Shown one piece after another: positions 35,477 to 44,109 of a DNA stretch of 64,000 nucleotides. The notes beneath the pieces were generated by a model. It was not told the origin of the DNA. It did no database searches and was given only the letters and a program-made list of their open reading frames with translations. This DNA comes from Anoxybacillus amylolyticus (GTDB lineage Bacteria; Bacillota; Bacilli; Bacillales; Anoxybacillaceae). Each line of letters begins with the position of its first letter. Position 1 is the first letter of the stretch. The translations under genes were made by a program, and so were the position numbers. The stretch covers positions 1 to 64,000 of the forward strand of contig NZ_CP015439.1 of assembly GCF_001634285.1 (NCBI RefSeq), written 5' to 3'.

Positions 35477-36367
35477 TCAAACCAATGTTTTCAGCGCAGA
35501 TTTATACGCATCATCTACATCTAGTTTTTCGATTTCTTGCAACGCTTTTTCCTTGTAAATTTGGCTCATCACTTTTGCGTAATAAATCGCTCCTTCCTGT
35601 TCCATTTGCTGAAGCGCTTTTTCTTTTTGGATATACATCCGATCGTAGTCTATATCGTTGTTGACATACTGCTTCCATAAGTCATCGTGCTTGCTTTCGA
35701 GCATATACAAAATCGGAAGCGACTTTTTCTTTGTTTGAATATCAGTTTTTTTATCCCAGTTGTATAGCGCATCAAAATCATTGTCGATTTGTGCCGCGAT
35801 CCCGATGTAGAAAGCATACGTTTCAATTGCTGCGATGTCCTCTTTTCCTGCTAGCAATGCTCCGATGACACAAGCCATCGCAACAAGAGAGCCTGATTTT
35901 TTCTCCACCATTTTTAAATAATCTGCTTCTGTTTGTACGTCACACGCCACATCAGTCTGTTGTCCGTGTACACTTTGCAACAAGCAAGACGTAACATATG
36001 ACAGTGCCTTTAATTTTTTATTACTAGAAATCGGTACGTTCGCAATCGCTTGCTGACCAAGCAGCAAGAACCCGATAGCAATATGAAGAGGAATAGCTGT
36101 ATCCTCTAAACGATCTTGATCGACTAAATCATCAAGTAAATCGCCAGCAAGCACGATCAATTCAATAGCCGCTGCGATATATGTTGAGTGATCTCCTTGT
36201 GTCGAAAACAAGTCATAATGCAAATAAGCCAACCGTCCAAACAACAAATCGCTCTCTTTCACATGTTGCTCGATTGCCATCAACATGTGCGCTTTCAGTT
36301 GCGGTTCCGACATCAATTGTTCCACGATTTCCTTCATTTGCTTCGCTATTTTTTCTTTTTCACTCAT
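35477..36367 (-). CDS. comQ: ComQ isoprenyl transferase, second copy
   Basis: 296 residues with both Asp-rich motifs (LLDDLVDQD, QIDNDFDAL). It differs from the first copy by about ten substitutions confined to roughly residues 105-250 (for example NVPISSNKK against NVPILGNKK), while both ends are identical at the DNA level. The open frame upstream to 36643 is promoter DNA. Confidence 0.92.
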   Translation of the reverse strand: MSEKEKIAKQMKEIVEQLMSEPQLKAHMLMAIEQHVKESDLLFGRLAYLHYDLFSTQGDHSTYIAAAIELIVLAGDLLDDLVDQDRLEDTAIPLHIAIGFLLLGQQAIANVPISSNKKLKALSYVTSCLLQSVHGQQTDVACDVQTEADYLKMVEKKSGSLVAMACVIGALLAGKEDIAAIETYAFYIGIAAQIDNDFDALYNWDKKTDIQTKKKSLPILYMLESKHDDLWKQYVNNDIDYDRMYIQKEKALQQMEQEGAIYYAKVMSQIYKEKALQEIEKLDVDDAYKSALKTLV

Positions 36368-36406
36368 CCTATCGCACCTTACACAAATATTTACAAATAG
36401 GGAATA

Positions 36407-36475
36407 TTCGACAAAATCAAAAAAATTCCTTCCTGACAAATAAAAAGACTTGTCGAAAATTGCGACAAGTCTGGT
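36407..36475 (-). promoter_or_regulatory. comQ copy 2 upstream hairpin and Spo0A-box-like sites
   Basis: Same as 12778-12845: TTGTCGAA cores at 36407-36414 (minus strand) and 36450-36457 (plus strand), and the terminator-like hairpin. Confidence 0.5.
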
Positions 36476-36773
36476 AAATGCATATCTTAAAAAAATCGCC
36501 GTATTCATCTTTCCGATCACGGAATAAAACATTCCGACGTATACGACAATTGTTTCCACATAACATTTTATACCCGCCCCGTTTTTATCTAGTGCCACAG
36601 GTAAAATAATAGCCCACATCATTTTTGCTTTGCACATCTTCACTAATTCAGATCCACTTCAAATTAGAGTATTAATTGGAACCATGTCACTTCTACATTA
36701 AGGAAAGGAATACAGCAAAACTCCCAGCACATATAGCATCACCCTTAAAGACTTTTGATCCGTATAATTAAAC

Positions 36774-37170
36774 AATAAATGCCGTCGTGCTGCTCGCTTG
36801 GAAAGCCGATCAACCGATGACACCTGAACATCTTCATTGCGTCTTGAGCACCGATCGGGAGTTAAGCGACGAAGACATCTTGCGCTACTATGCCGAGCGT
36901 TGGTCAATCGAATGTTTCTTTCGTTAAGCAAAAGGTCAGCTGAAGCTTGATGGGTACCGTGTTCGCGAGCGACGGGCGGTGAAACGCTACTGGATCTTGG
37001 TGCAGCTTGCTTACGTGTACAGCATGTTCGAGTCGAACAGCGATTTTTCTGATGGGCTCGATCTCCTGCGCAAGAGAAAAGGACATAGCCTCGTGGAGGT
37101 TCATTTACAGCGCAGCGAAACAAAATATTCCCCCATTGATGCCGTGAAAAAACAGCTCCACGTGGCATAA
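36774..37170 (+). pseudogene. C-terminal remnant of IS701/IS4-type transposase, second copy
   Basis: Sister of 13341-13732: ILRYYAERWSIECFFR, then TAA, AKGQLKLDGYRVRERRAVKR, YWILVQLAYVYSMFESNSDF, ending QLHVA. It differs from the first remnant at many bases, more than comX or comP do. Confidence 0.75.
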
Positions 37171-37240
37171 GGGGTACCCTGTTTGTTTCTTTTTAAATAG
37201 TAATTATTGTTATAAAAAATACTCAACTACAGTAGTTTAT

Positions 37241-37588
37241 TTAAACACGATTTAAATGCGTGTCTTTAAAATGTGTTGGATACTTTAATCCATAACCAAT
37301 CATCCTATCCATTCCGATATGGGCAGACCATATTAAACCTATCTCTAAAACAACTTCGTTTGATAACAATACTCCTAAGATAACAACTCCAATTGGTAAA
37401 CTATATGTATGAAATAAATTATAAAGCACTGCACCAACCTTATTATTGAATAAATAACCTATCATTGATATATCTGGAGCTAATAACAAAACGAAAAACA
37501 AAAGCCAACTAAATTGATTATAAGAGTAAAAATAAAGACTTAACAATAGGATAGCTACCCCTTCTAGGTGTAAAAGAATTTTATTCAT
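37241..37588 (-). CDS. DUF4260-family membrane protein
   Basis: 115 residues with four membrane helices and the family landmarks LLLAPDISMIGYL, AVLYNLFHTYSLP and WSAHIGMDRMIGYGLKYP. The function is unknown. A GGGAGG site precedes the ATG. It stands alone between the second comQ cassette and the toxin remnant. Confidence 0.85.
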   Translation of the reverse strand: MNKILLHLEGVAILLLSLYFYSYNQFSWLLFFVLLLAPDISMIGYLFNNKVGAVLYNLFHTYSLPIGVVILGVLLSNEVVLEIGLIWSAHIGMDRMIGYGLKYPTHFKDTHLNRV

Positions 37589-37601
37589 AATATCCTCCCT
37601 T

Positions 37602-37657
37602 CAGGCGTGTTGATTAACCAATAAAAACCAGTTGACGCTGCTCTATTTTCTAGCTTT
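37602..37657. repeat. Inverted partial copy of the 44-kb structured element end
   Basis: GGCGTGTTGATTAACCAATA and the next ~30 bases through TAGCTTTT match the reverse complement of 44236-44293. Its junction with the toxin-gene remnant lies at about 37657. Confidence 0.75.
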
Positions 37658-37788
37658 TCGCAAAGCCTGCCCCTCCTGCGGTGGTAAGCCCTGTCCCATG
37701 AGCCACTCCTACAGCGGCAACCGCAGTAGCAGGTGCTCCAATGACTGCTCCTACTCCTGTGGCGTTAAGTACTACGCCACCTGTACTA
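37653..37788 (-). pseudogene. Fragment of a polymorphic toxin gene
   Basis: Nearly identical to 40096-40232 inside the intact toxin gene (glycine/alanine-rich middle). IS630 inserted at its TA; the matching continuation TAATGGCAA resumes at 38977 and soon diverges. It is a partial second copy of the toxin gene. Confidence 0.85.
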
Positions 37789-38976
37789 TATACATCCAAA
37801 TTGACATTTTAACCTCTGGTTCACGCAGCACACCCGATGCGACGCAACACTTCATCTGGGTGCTGCAACACATATTGTTCAAAACGAGTAATAGACTGGG
37901 CGATGTCGTTTTGATCTTTATGCAAGACGTTGGCAATGACCTCATCTTTCAGCCACTTCCATAACCGCTCCATCGGATTCAAATGAGGCGAATACGGTGG
38001 CAGAAAAATAAAGTGAACGGCAGCGCCTTCTTCACCATCGAGGAATGCTTGCACCATGTTGGCATGATGAATCCGTACATTGTCCAACACAAGCACGAGG
38101 AATCGATCCGGATATTTCTCTTTCAACAGGCGCAAAACGTCTAGGAACGTCTCAGCGTTGGCGGATGATGCGCGATGAAACACGACATCGCCTTGTTGAA
38201 CGTCTACCGCACCAAAAATGGACACGTGAGCGTGGTGACCGTAGCTTGGCACTTGTTTTTGATTGCCCACTTCTGCCCATGTCGTACGAAGCGCTTGATA
38301 GGCGCGAACATGCGTCTCATCGACATGAAGCAGAACCATCTGCCCAGTGATTCGTTTTTTTATAAACTCGAGTTCTTTTTCAAAGGCAGCTTGAAGCGTT
38401 GGATCCCCTTTGACGAGCTTATCAGTCGGACGGGTCCACGACAAGCGAATACGATGTAACCATTTGCGAATCCCTTCGCGTGACATGGAAACGCCATATG
38501 TTTGTTGGATGTAAGATTGCAACATGCGTGTGTTTCATGAGGAAGAAATGCCCCCACCGACATCCACAGGGGTGATGGTTAAGACGAGTTGTCTGATTTC
38601 TTGTTGTTGTTCTTCCGTAAGAAACGGCATGCGACCAGGTGGCAAGCGGCGATCGAGTAAATGATCGAGCCCCCCCTTCATTAAACCGTGCGACGTAGAG
38701 GGCAACCGATTGACGGCATAGATGAACCATTTTGGCGACATCTTTTCCGAGATACCCTTCCATGACGAGACGAACGGCGGTAACTCGAGCACGAAGCAAA
38801 GCATCTTTGATTTTCCGTTCTTGTTTCCGAAGTGTTTGAGGCGTCCAGCCGTGATCATTTGTCATTTTAAGACGTTTCATATCATTTCCGCTCTTTTTGT
38901 ATAGGAATACTTAGGAGCAGTATAACTATGGAAAAAGGTGTTCATACAGAAGTCATCATTTTAAAGTGCATGTATA
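37789..38976 (-). mobile_element. IS630-family insertion sequence with TA duplication
   Basis: 1188 bp bounded by TA at 37787-37788 and 38977-38978. The ends TATACATCCAAATTGACATT and (inward from the right) TATACATGCACTTTAAAATG are related inverted repeats. The uninterrupted target is seen in the toxin gene near 40228 (CTGTACTAATGG). Confidence 0.92.
37821..38880 (-). pseudogene. IS630 transposase with frameshift and TGA
   Basis: Reading from 38880: a helix-turn-helix start (LVMEGYLGKDVAKMVHL, VALYVARFNEGG), a frame change at a run of seven G (38669-38676 region), then LTEEQQQEIRQLVLTITPVD, TGA at 38535 where relatives have Trp, then MLQSYIQQTYGVSMSREG. The DDE core follows: HVDETHVRAYQ, LVLDNVRIHHA and PYSPHLNPMERLWKWLKDEV. 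The frameshift could be programmed, as in some IS630 elements, but with the TGA the gene is probably dead. Confidence 0.85.
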
Positions 38977-38995
38977 TAATGGCAACGGAATTTGA

Positions 38996-39338
38996 TTAAT
39001 AATTAAGGTAACAACTCCTTTGTTTTGGGTGTGTCGTTACCTCAATCGTACCAAAAACAGGAGGGGTGGCAAGCTTTTTTATCGAGAACAGCATAAAATC
39101 AATAAAAATTAAGGGTACGGTTTTAAAACTTTTGACAGTACCAGAGATCTGTAGAGGTTCGGCTTATAGCAAATTTACAAGGAGTAAGGGGAGTGATAGG
39201 CTTTTTAAGCATAACCGCTCCTTGATATCGCTGTTTTTTGGACTTTTTAACCACACCCAAAAGATCTCCATGTCAAGTTGTAATTCTCTGCAATTTTCGA
39301 GTTTGAAGGCCATATGGTCAGTCAAGATTGTTGAAATA
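38996..39338. other. Intergenic region with no recognisable gene
   Basis: A frame of 95 codons on the plus strand lacks a ribosome-binding site and family features and is not called. It includes an inverted GTAAC...GTTAC pair near 39008-39041. Confidence 0.4.
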
Positions 39339-39713
39339 TCAGTACTTTTCTAATTCAGTCTCCAAGTCTCTAAGTAGAGTATCTACTTCTAATACAGCTG
39401 AATCATTATTATTCCAAAATATAGATAATTTATAGCCATCCTTTTTTATGCCAGGCAACCAGTCATTAATAAATTCATCTAGATCAATGCTTTTCGGTGT
39501 ATAATCGGACCATTCCTCAATAGAACAAAGCTCCGCAAATTCTTTTTTTGGCCAAAACGGCATTAACATTTTCCCTGTATCGTCTTGAGATATTGCCCAA
39601 CCATCATGATATAGCCCCCAAACCTCTTCGAAGTCAACAACTTTCTTGATAAAGTACTCATATCTTTTATTAGCAGGTAGTTTTATAACAGCTTCAAGTT
39701 CCTTGTTAATCAT
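39339..39713 (-). CDS. DUF2750-like immunity protein
   Basis: 124 residues from MINKELEAVIKL. Features of this acidic family are EEVWGLYHDGWAIS, MPFWPKKEFAELC and PKSIDLDEFINDWLPGI. Such proteins are often encoded just after polymorphic toxins. It starts 4 bp after the toxin stop and is probably translated by coupling. Upstream in-frame ATGs lie inside the toxin gene. It is expected to neutralise the toxin in the cytosol. Confidence 0.75.
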   Translation of the reverse strand: MINKELEAVIKLPANKRYEYFIKKVVDFEEVWGLYHDGWAISQDDTGKMLMPFWPKKEFAELCSIEEWSDYTPKSIDLDEFINDWLPGIKKDGYKLSIFWNNNDSAVLEVDTLLRDLETELEKY

Positions 39714-39717
39714 CCTA

Positions 39718-41058
39718 TCACTCTCCATTATTTTTCTTCTTTTTTCCATAACCATCATGCTTATGCTGAGTTCTATGATTCTTAATCATTTGTAAGTCGC
39801 TGTGCTCATACCCATATCCATTTCTTGCTTCATAGCCCCTTCTATGGGCAAGTTCATACCCCTGGGGTACTCTTATATTTTTCCTCTTTCCTGCTGCTAT
39901 TTCATTCATATCACGTTTAATTTCGCCACGCAATGCTGATGAAACTTTATTATCATTTGCTATCTCTTTAAGTCTTGCTTGCTTTCCTGACCTACCAGAG
40001 TTTTTGACGACAAGTTGGTTAACATTCTCCGTTCTCGTACTTTTCCTGCCAGAAACCCCATCACTTCGACTCATTTGCTGATACAATTCTTTTGCACTCT
40101 TCGCAAAGCCCGTTCCTCCTGCGGTGGTAAGCCCTGTCCCATGAGCCACTCCTACAGCGGCAACCGCAGTAGCAGGTGCTCCAATGACTGCTCCTACTCC
40201 TGTGGCGTTAAGTACTACGCCACCTGTACTAATGGCAATAGAACTTGTCGTTTCCATGACGCCTGCGATTGTTGCCACTGCATGTCCGAACGCTTGCCCT
40301 GCTTTGTATGCCGTCGGATGTTTACTGTAATCTGAGCGCTTTTGTACAACGTTTAACGTCATATCCGATAACGCTGCATCCCCTGCTCCTGTGACAAACT
40401 CTTTTGTACTTTCCATCGGATGTTTCTTAAAACTATGCCGTGATTGTTCTGTACGTTTCGCTACGGATAGAACGGTTTTTTCGGCATGTTGTCCTGTGTT
40501 CATTATACTACGAGCAGCTTGTTTAACGGCAAGTCCTGCTTTCTTTTCTAGTTGGTGAACACCGTGTTCAAGCGTTTTTTCTGTATCTTTCAACGTTTGT
40601 TTAACAGAACGAACAGATTCAGATGTAGCTTTTTTTACATCATGAACGATATGTTTCGTCACTCGTTCGGCTTTCTTTTCCGCCTCATGAAACGCTTTTT
40701 GCGCTTTCTGACTAATATGTACCGTGTCTTTGATCGCCTGTTTCGTTACTTGTTCCACTTTCTTTTCCGCATGATTAACCGTTTGATGTATCGCTTTCTC
40801 TGCTTTTTTTACATCATTAGCGATGTGTTTGCTTGTTTTTTCTATTTTTTTCTCCGCTTGTTGAAAAGCTTCTTTTGCTTTTTGGCTAATTTGAATCGTA
40901 TCTTTTACGATTTGTTTGGTGAAGGATTCCGCTTTCTTCTCTGCTTGTTGAATCGTCTTTTCTACCTTTTTGAAGTCGTTGGCAACATGTTTTGTCGTCT
41001 GTTCGATCTTTTTACTGACTGAATGCCCCCATTTGCTTAATGAACCCCAAAAAGACAT
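39718..41058 (-). CDS. Polymorphic toxin with coiled-coil repeats and C-terminal nuclease-like domain
   Basis: 446 residues. The first ~210 are Lys/Ala/Glu-rich helical repeats (units like KKAESFTKQIVKDTIQISQK and AEKKVEQVTKQAIKDTVHIS). A Gly/Ala-rich hydrophobic middle follows (about 240-320). The C-terminus (about 365-440) has YELAHRRGYEARNGYGYEHS and NHRTQHKHDGYG, a His-rich RNase/HNH-like toxin tip, perhaps Ntox8-type. No signal peptide is present, so secretion would use a specialised route. Residues in the middle are duplicated in the remnant at 37653. Confidence 0.75.
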   Translation of the reverse strand: MSFWGSLSKWGHSVSKKIEQTTKHVANDFKKVEKTIQQAEKKAESFTKQIVKDTIQISQKAKEAFQQAEKKIEKTSKHIANDVKKAEKAIHQTVNHAEKKVEQVTKQAIKDTVHISQKAQKAFHEAEKKAERVTKHIVHDVKKATSESVRSVKQTLKDTEKTLEHGVHQLEKKAGLAVKQAARSIMNTGQHAEKTVLSVAKRTEQSRHSFKKHPMESTKEFVTGAGDAALSDMTLNVVQKRSDYSKHPTAYKAGQAFGHAVATIAGVMETTSSIAISTGGVVLNATGVGAVIGAPATAVAAVGVAHGTGLTTAGGTGFAKSAKELYQQMSRSDGVSGRKSTRTENVNQLVVKNSGRSGKQARLKEIANDNKVSSALRGEIKRDMNEIAAGKRKNIRVPQGYELAHRRGYEARNGYGYEHSDLQMIKNHRTQHKHDGYGKKKKNNGE

Positions 41059-41264
41059 ACGATTTGCTCCTCCAATCGTAACATAATGGAAATAGTCTTA
41101 CATTTGATGAATTTACCATACAAAAAGTTCATGGGGGGGACAACGAAATTTTTTCGACAAATTTTGTACTTTTCGACAGATTTTATGGTAAAATATTTGT
41201 TTGATCGTCATTACTAAAGTTTCACCATTTATTCTTTGTATAATTAGAATTTTTGTATCACTTA

Positions 41265-41717
41265 CTATCCGATAGAACGATTAGCATTGCAATAAAACTC
41301 TATAATTGTTGAAATCGTATATGTCGCACCATTATAGGAATATTTTCCTGACACTGTAATGACATATGTGCGACCACCATCAATTAATTCCGCATTATAT
41401 CCTGTCTGTGTCCACGTTCCACTGCCAGACGCTTTTGAGGAGATCGATTTAACTCCCGAAAAAAGTTGTCTTTTATGAACATCACTATACTGAGTTTCAA
41501 AAGTTCCTGTCACATACAAAGTCTGAATCGTTTGTCCAACTTGGATCGTTGTCGTTTTCGTCTTTGATGCAATCGATTGAGGCGTAATCGTCCCTGATTC
41601 TTTTGAGGAATTAATCTCCTTTTGATTGTAATTTGCCAATGAATCTTTTCCTATGCCAAATAAAATTCCTCCAACAAGCATTACCGCTACTGCTACACTG
41701 AACAATTGACGAATCAT
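41265..41717 (-). CDS. Secreted protein of unknown function
   Basis: 150 residues with an N-terminal signal peptide (VAVAVMLVGGILFGIG, cleavage likely after SLA). The mature part is Ser/Thr rich and beta-like (TTTIQVGQTIQTLYVTGTFE, TYTISTIIEFYCNANRS). No family is recognised. An AGGAGGAAT site precedes the ATG. IS1380 is inserted about 40 bp upstream of the start, probably within its promoter region. Confidence 0.65.
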   Translation of the reverse strand: MIRQLFSVAVAVMLVGGILFGIGKDSLANYNQKEINSSKESGTITPQSIASKTKTTTIQVGQTIQTLYVTGTFETQYSDVHKRQLFSGVKSISSKASGSGTWTQTGYNAELIDGGRTYVITVSGKYSYNGATYTISTIIEFYCNANRSIG

Positions 41718-41856
41718 TTTGAAAATTCCTCCTTTCGTTTTGATAGTTTAATTATACTTCCTGAATCCGTGGCAAAACATCTTTACAATGGTCGCAAACC
41801 GTTGGTACGATAAGGGAAAACGACGTTTATGACTCTTCATCAAGTAGGTGAATTTC

Positions 41857-43227
41857 ATGAAAGATTTTCCGATTCGGTTTGTATGGACAGATGAAGCGAT
41901 CACCCCAAGTGCTGGGCTTGCCCTCGTTGGCTACTTGCTTCATCAAACGAAACTCGACAAACGGTTAAACGTCCTTCGGCTTCCGCAGGTGCGCCGAGAT
42001 GTTCACATCTCTCATGGTGATGTCATTCGCTCGATGATCGGTTTGCTTGCCACAGGAAAAACGGATTTCGATCATATCGAAGCGTATCGTCATGATGATC
42101 TATTTGCGACATCGCTGGGCATCGAACACGTGCCTTCCTCTCCGACTTTACGGCAGCGACTGGATCAGCTCGCCTGTCTTCCGATGACAGACACGATTCT
42201 TTGGGAGGAATCGATGCGCCTATTGAGGCGACGACAAGCGACCTTGTCCCCTTGTTGGACAAAACAAAAGACGACATGGGTTCCCCTGGATTTAGATGGC
42301 TCCCCGTTTGACAACTCCGACACGAAAAAGGAAGGAGTCAGTCGGACGTATAAAGGATTTGACGGCTTTACGCCATTGTTTGCGTATGCAGGAAAAGAAG
42401 GATATATCGTCCACGCGGAGCTGCGCCCAGGAAAACAACACGTACAAGATGGAATGCCGTCGTTTTTAACCACTGCCATCCATCGGGCACGTGCGCTCAC
42501 CTCATCTCGTCTGCTTGTTCGCATGGATGCAGGAAACGATGCAGAAGCGAATGTGCGCGTGTGCCTCGAAGAAGGCGTGGATTTTGTCATCAAACGGAAC
42601 TTGCGCCGAGAATCGAAAGCCCTTTGGTTTCCAATCGCTTCGCAAAAAGGCAAGCGCACGGACGACTCCACGGAAGGGGTGCAAACATACGAGCTATGCC
42701 TTCCGCAAACGATGACGATCGATGGAAACACGCATACGTACTTCCAAGTCACCCAAGTGACCGAACGGACGATGGAACGAAATGGACAGTTGCTTTTCGT
42801 TCCTGATTACGAAGTCGAAAGCTATTGGGTGCGCTTAGAAGGGTATGACCACATGCATATGCAAGATATACTCGCGTTGTACCACGACCATGCGACATGC
42901 GAGCAGTTTCATAGCGAACTCAAGAGCGATCTCGATTTAGAGCGACTTCCGTCTGGGAAGATGAAAACGAATGCGCTCGTTTTGGTCATCGGGGCATTGG
43001 TTTACAATCTTCTTCGTCTGATCGGGCAAGACATATTAAGCGATCCACGCCATCCGTTACATCACAAAGTGAGACGCCGCCGCATCAAGACGATCATTCA
43101 GACAGTGATCACGATGGCAGGTCGACTCGTACGCCGATCGCGACAGATATGGATGAAGTTGACGCGAAGGAGTGGCTATAGCGAGCCGCTTCTGAACGTT
43201 TACATGAAATGGAGAGAAGGAAGGTAA
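41857..43227 (+). CDS. IS1380-family transposase
   Basis: 456 residues from MKDFPIRF with AGGTGAA upstream. It has the IS1380 DDE layout: an N-terminal region (RRDVHISHGDVIRSMIG), Asp in VPLDLDGSPFDNS, Asp in LLVRMDAGNDAEANV and the Glu region in TCEQFHSELKSDLDLERLPS. The gene is intact and could also mobilise the two small elements at 1658 and 8268, whose ends match. Confidence 0.92.
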   Translation: MKDFPIRFVWTDEAITPSAGLALVGYLLHQTKLDKRLNVLRLPQVRRDVHISHGDVIRSMIGLLATGKTDFDHIEAYRHDDLFATSLGIEHVPSSPTLRQRLDQLACLPMTDTILWEESMRLLRRRQATLSPCWTKQKTTWVPLDLDGSPFDNSDTKKEGVSRTYKGFDGFTPLFAYAGKEGYIVHAELRPGKQHVQDGMPSFLTTAIHRARALTSSRLLVRMDAGNDAEANVRVCLEEGVDFVIKRNLRRESKALWFPIASQKGKRTDDSTEGVQTYELCLPQTMTIDGNTHTYFQVTQVTERTMERNGQLLFVPDYEVESYWVRLEGYDHMHMQDILALYHDHATCEQFHSELKSDLDLERLPSGKMKTNALVLVIGALVYNLLRLIGQDILSDPRHPLHHKVRRRRIKTIIQTVITMAGRLVRRSRQIWMKLTRRSGYSEPLLNVYMKWREGR

Positions 43228-43276
43228 CGAACAATCGTTCGATTCTTTATATCCATCTCGACTCCCTGTCCTTTTT

Positions 43277-43594
43277 TGTTTTTTCTTTTTGGTTTACATC
43301 CCCAAAAAAGAGATTTGTTTCATTTCTGAGAATAAAGATGACGTGGGTAACAAACATAAAAAGGGGTTGATGGATGATATACCCACTAAAACATCATCGA
43401 AATCAAAGTCGATTTCAATTCATCACGGATTCAGGTGTTTTTTCTTTTTGGTTTACATCCCCAAAAAAGAGATTTGTTTCATTTCTGAGAATAAAGATGA
43501 CGTGGGTAACAAACATAAAAAGGGGTTGATGGATGATATACCCACTAAAACATCATCGAAATCAAAGTCGATTTCAATTCATCACGGATTCAGG
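43277..43594. repeat. 159-bp tandem duplication of the IS1380 right end
   Basis: Units 43277-43435 and 43436-43594 are essentially identical, each ending in the terminal repeat CACGGATTCAGG. A short reading frame across them is an artefact of the repeat. Confidence 0.93.
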
Positions 43595-43617
43595 ATACTT
43601 CACTTTTTTCCATTCTT

Positions 43618-43722
43618 CACCGCCAACTTGTGCCGGAACCCCGCCATTTTTTGACGGTTCGCCCGCCAATTTTGGCGGACTAGACAAAAACGCCCTTATA
43701 CATTCGATGAGGACGTTAACAA
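43618..43722. repeat. Dispersed ~110-bp terminator repeat, copy d (diverged)
   Basis: Shares CACCGCCAAC, CCCCGCCATTTTTT and GATGAGGACGTT with the other copies, but the central palindrome has changed. It lies next to a copy of the pheT 3' end, as copy e lies next to pheT. Confidence 0.7.
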
Positions 43723-43734
43723 TTAAGCCCCTAT

Positions 43735-43847
43735 CCAATGCCCGTGCATCAGATGGGGGGAGTTTTACCCGCGCAATGTGGCGCCAAATTGTTGTTCGAC
43801 CGCTTTGATGACTTGTTCGTGAACGTTTGTTACTTCTTCATCTGTTA
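43735..43847 (-). pseudogene. pheT: Duplicated 3' end of pheT with its terminator
   Basis: The terminator stem (ATCTGATGCACGGGCAT...) and the last ~30 codons of PheT ([20 protein letters not shown]) are repeated here. Similarity ends near 43847. With copy d it forms a ~230-bp direct repeat of 46495-46735. Confidence 0.85.
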
Positions 43848-44109
43848 ATGTGGGCGCTAGATATCGAAAATGTCCTAGGAGGAATAGAGAATCGTTTGAA
43901 GAGATTTCTCGTTTAGAAGTCTTTGCAACGATTCGCTAACCGATTTTCCCTGTTTTTGCAGAGTAGGAATGACGCTGGGAACGGCACAAAAACCAGTTTG
44001 AGTTTGCAAAAAAATGACCATTTTGTTCCGAAATAAAGTGCTAATTTACATCACGAATGTTGATTATCCACTATTTTACTAAAAAACACAGAATCATATA
44101 GCTGAACAC
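43848..44109. other. Remnant region without an intact gene
   Basis: On the minus strand a short frame (VIFLQTQTGFCAVPSVIPT...) of about 48 codons looks like part of a decayed gene, possibly a transposase, but I cannot place it. Confidence 0.3.

Larger units (their letters stand above)
41760..43594 (+). mobile_element. IS1380-family insertion sequence with doubled right end
   Basis: Starts CCTGAATCCGTGG and ends CACGGATTCAGG. ATACTT flanks it at 41754-41759 and 43595-43600, so the outer of two right ends was used or the inner one arose later. The inner right end is at about 43424-43435. Confidence 0.9.

Noticed and set aside
37821..38880. IS630 frame change at seven G as proven programmed frameshifting.
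   Set aside because: Possible in this family, but the additional TGA and lack of a second intact copy mean it cannot be separated from decay.
39066..39353. 95-codon plus-strand frame between IS630 and the immunity gene.
   Set aside because: No ribosome-binding site, no recognisable domain, and it runs into the end of the immunity gene on the other strand.
40552..41022. 156-codon plus-strand frame rich in Phe and Arg.
   Set aside because: It is the antisense of the Lys/Glu-rich helical repeats of the toxin gene.
43289..43654. 121-codon frame with an internal perfect repeat.
   Set aside because: It results from the 159-bp tandem duplication of the IS1380 end and has no start signals.
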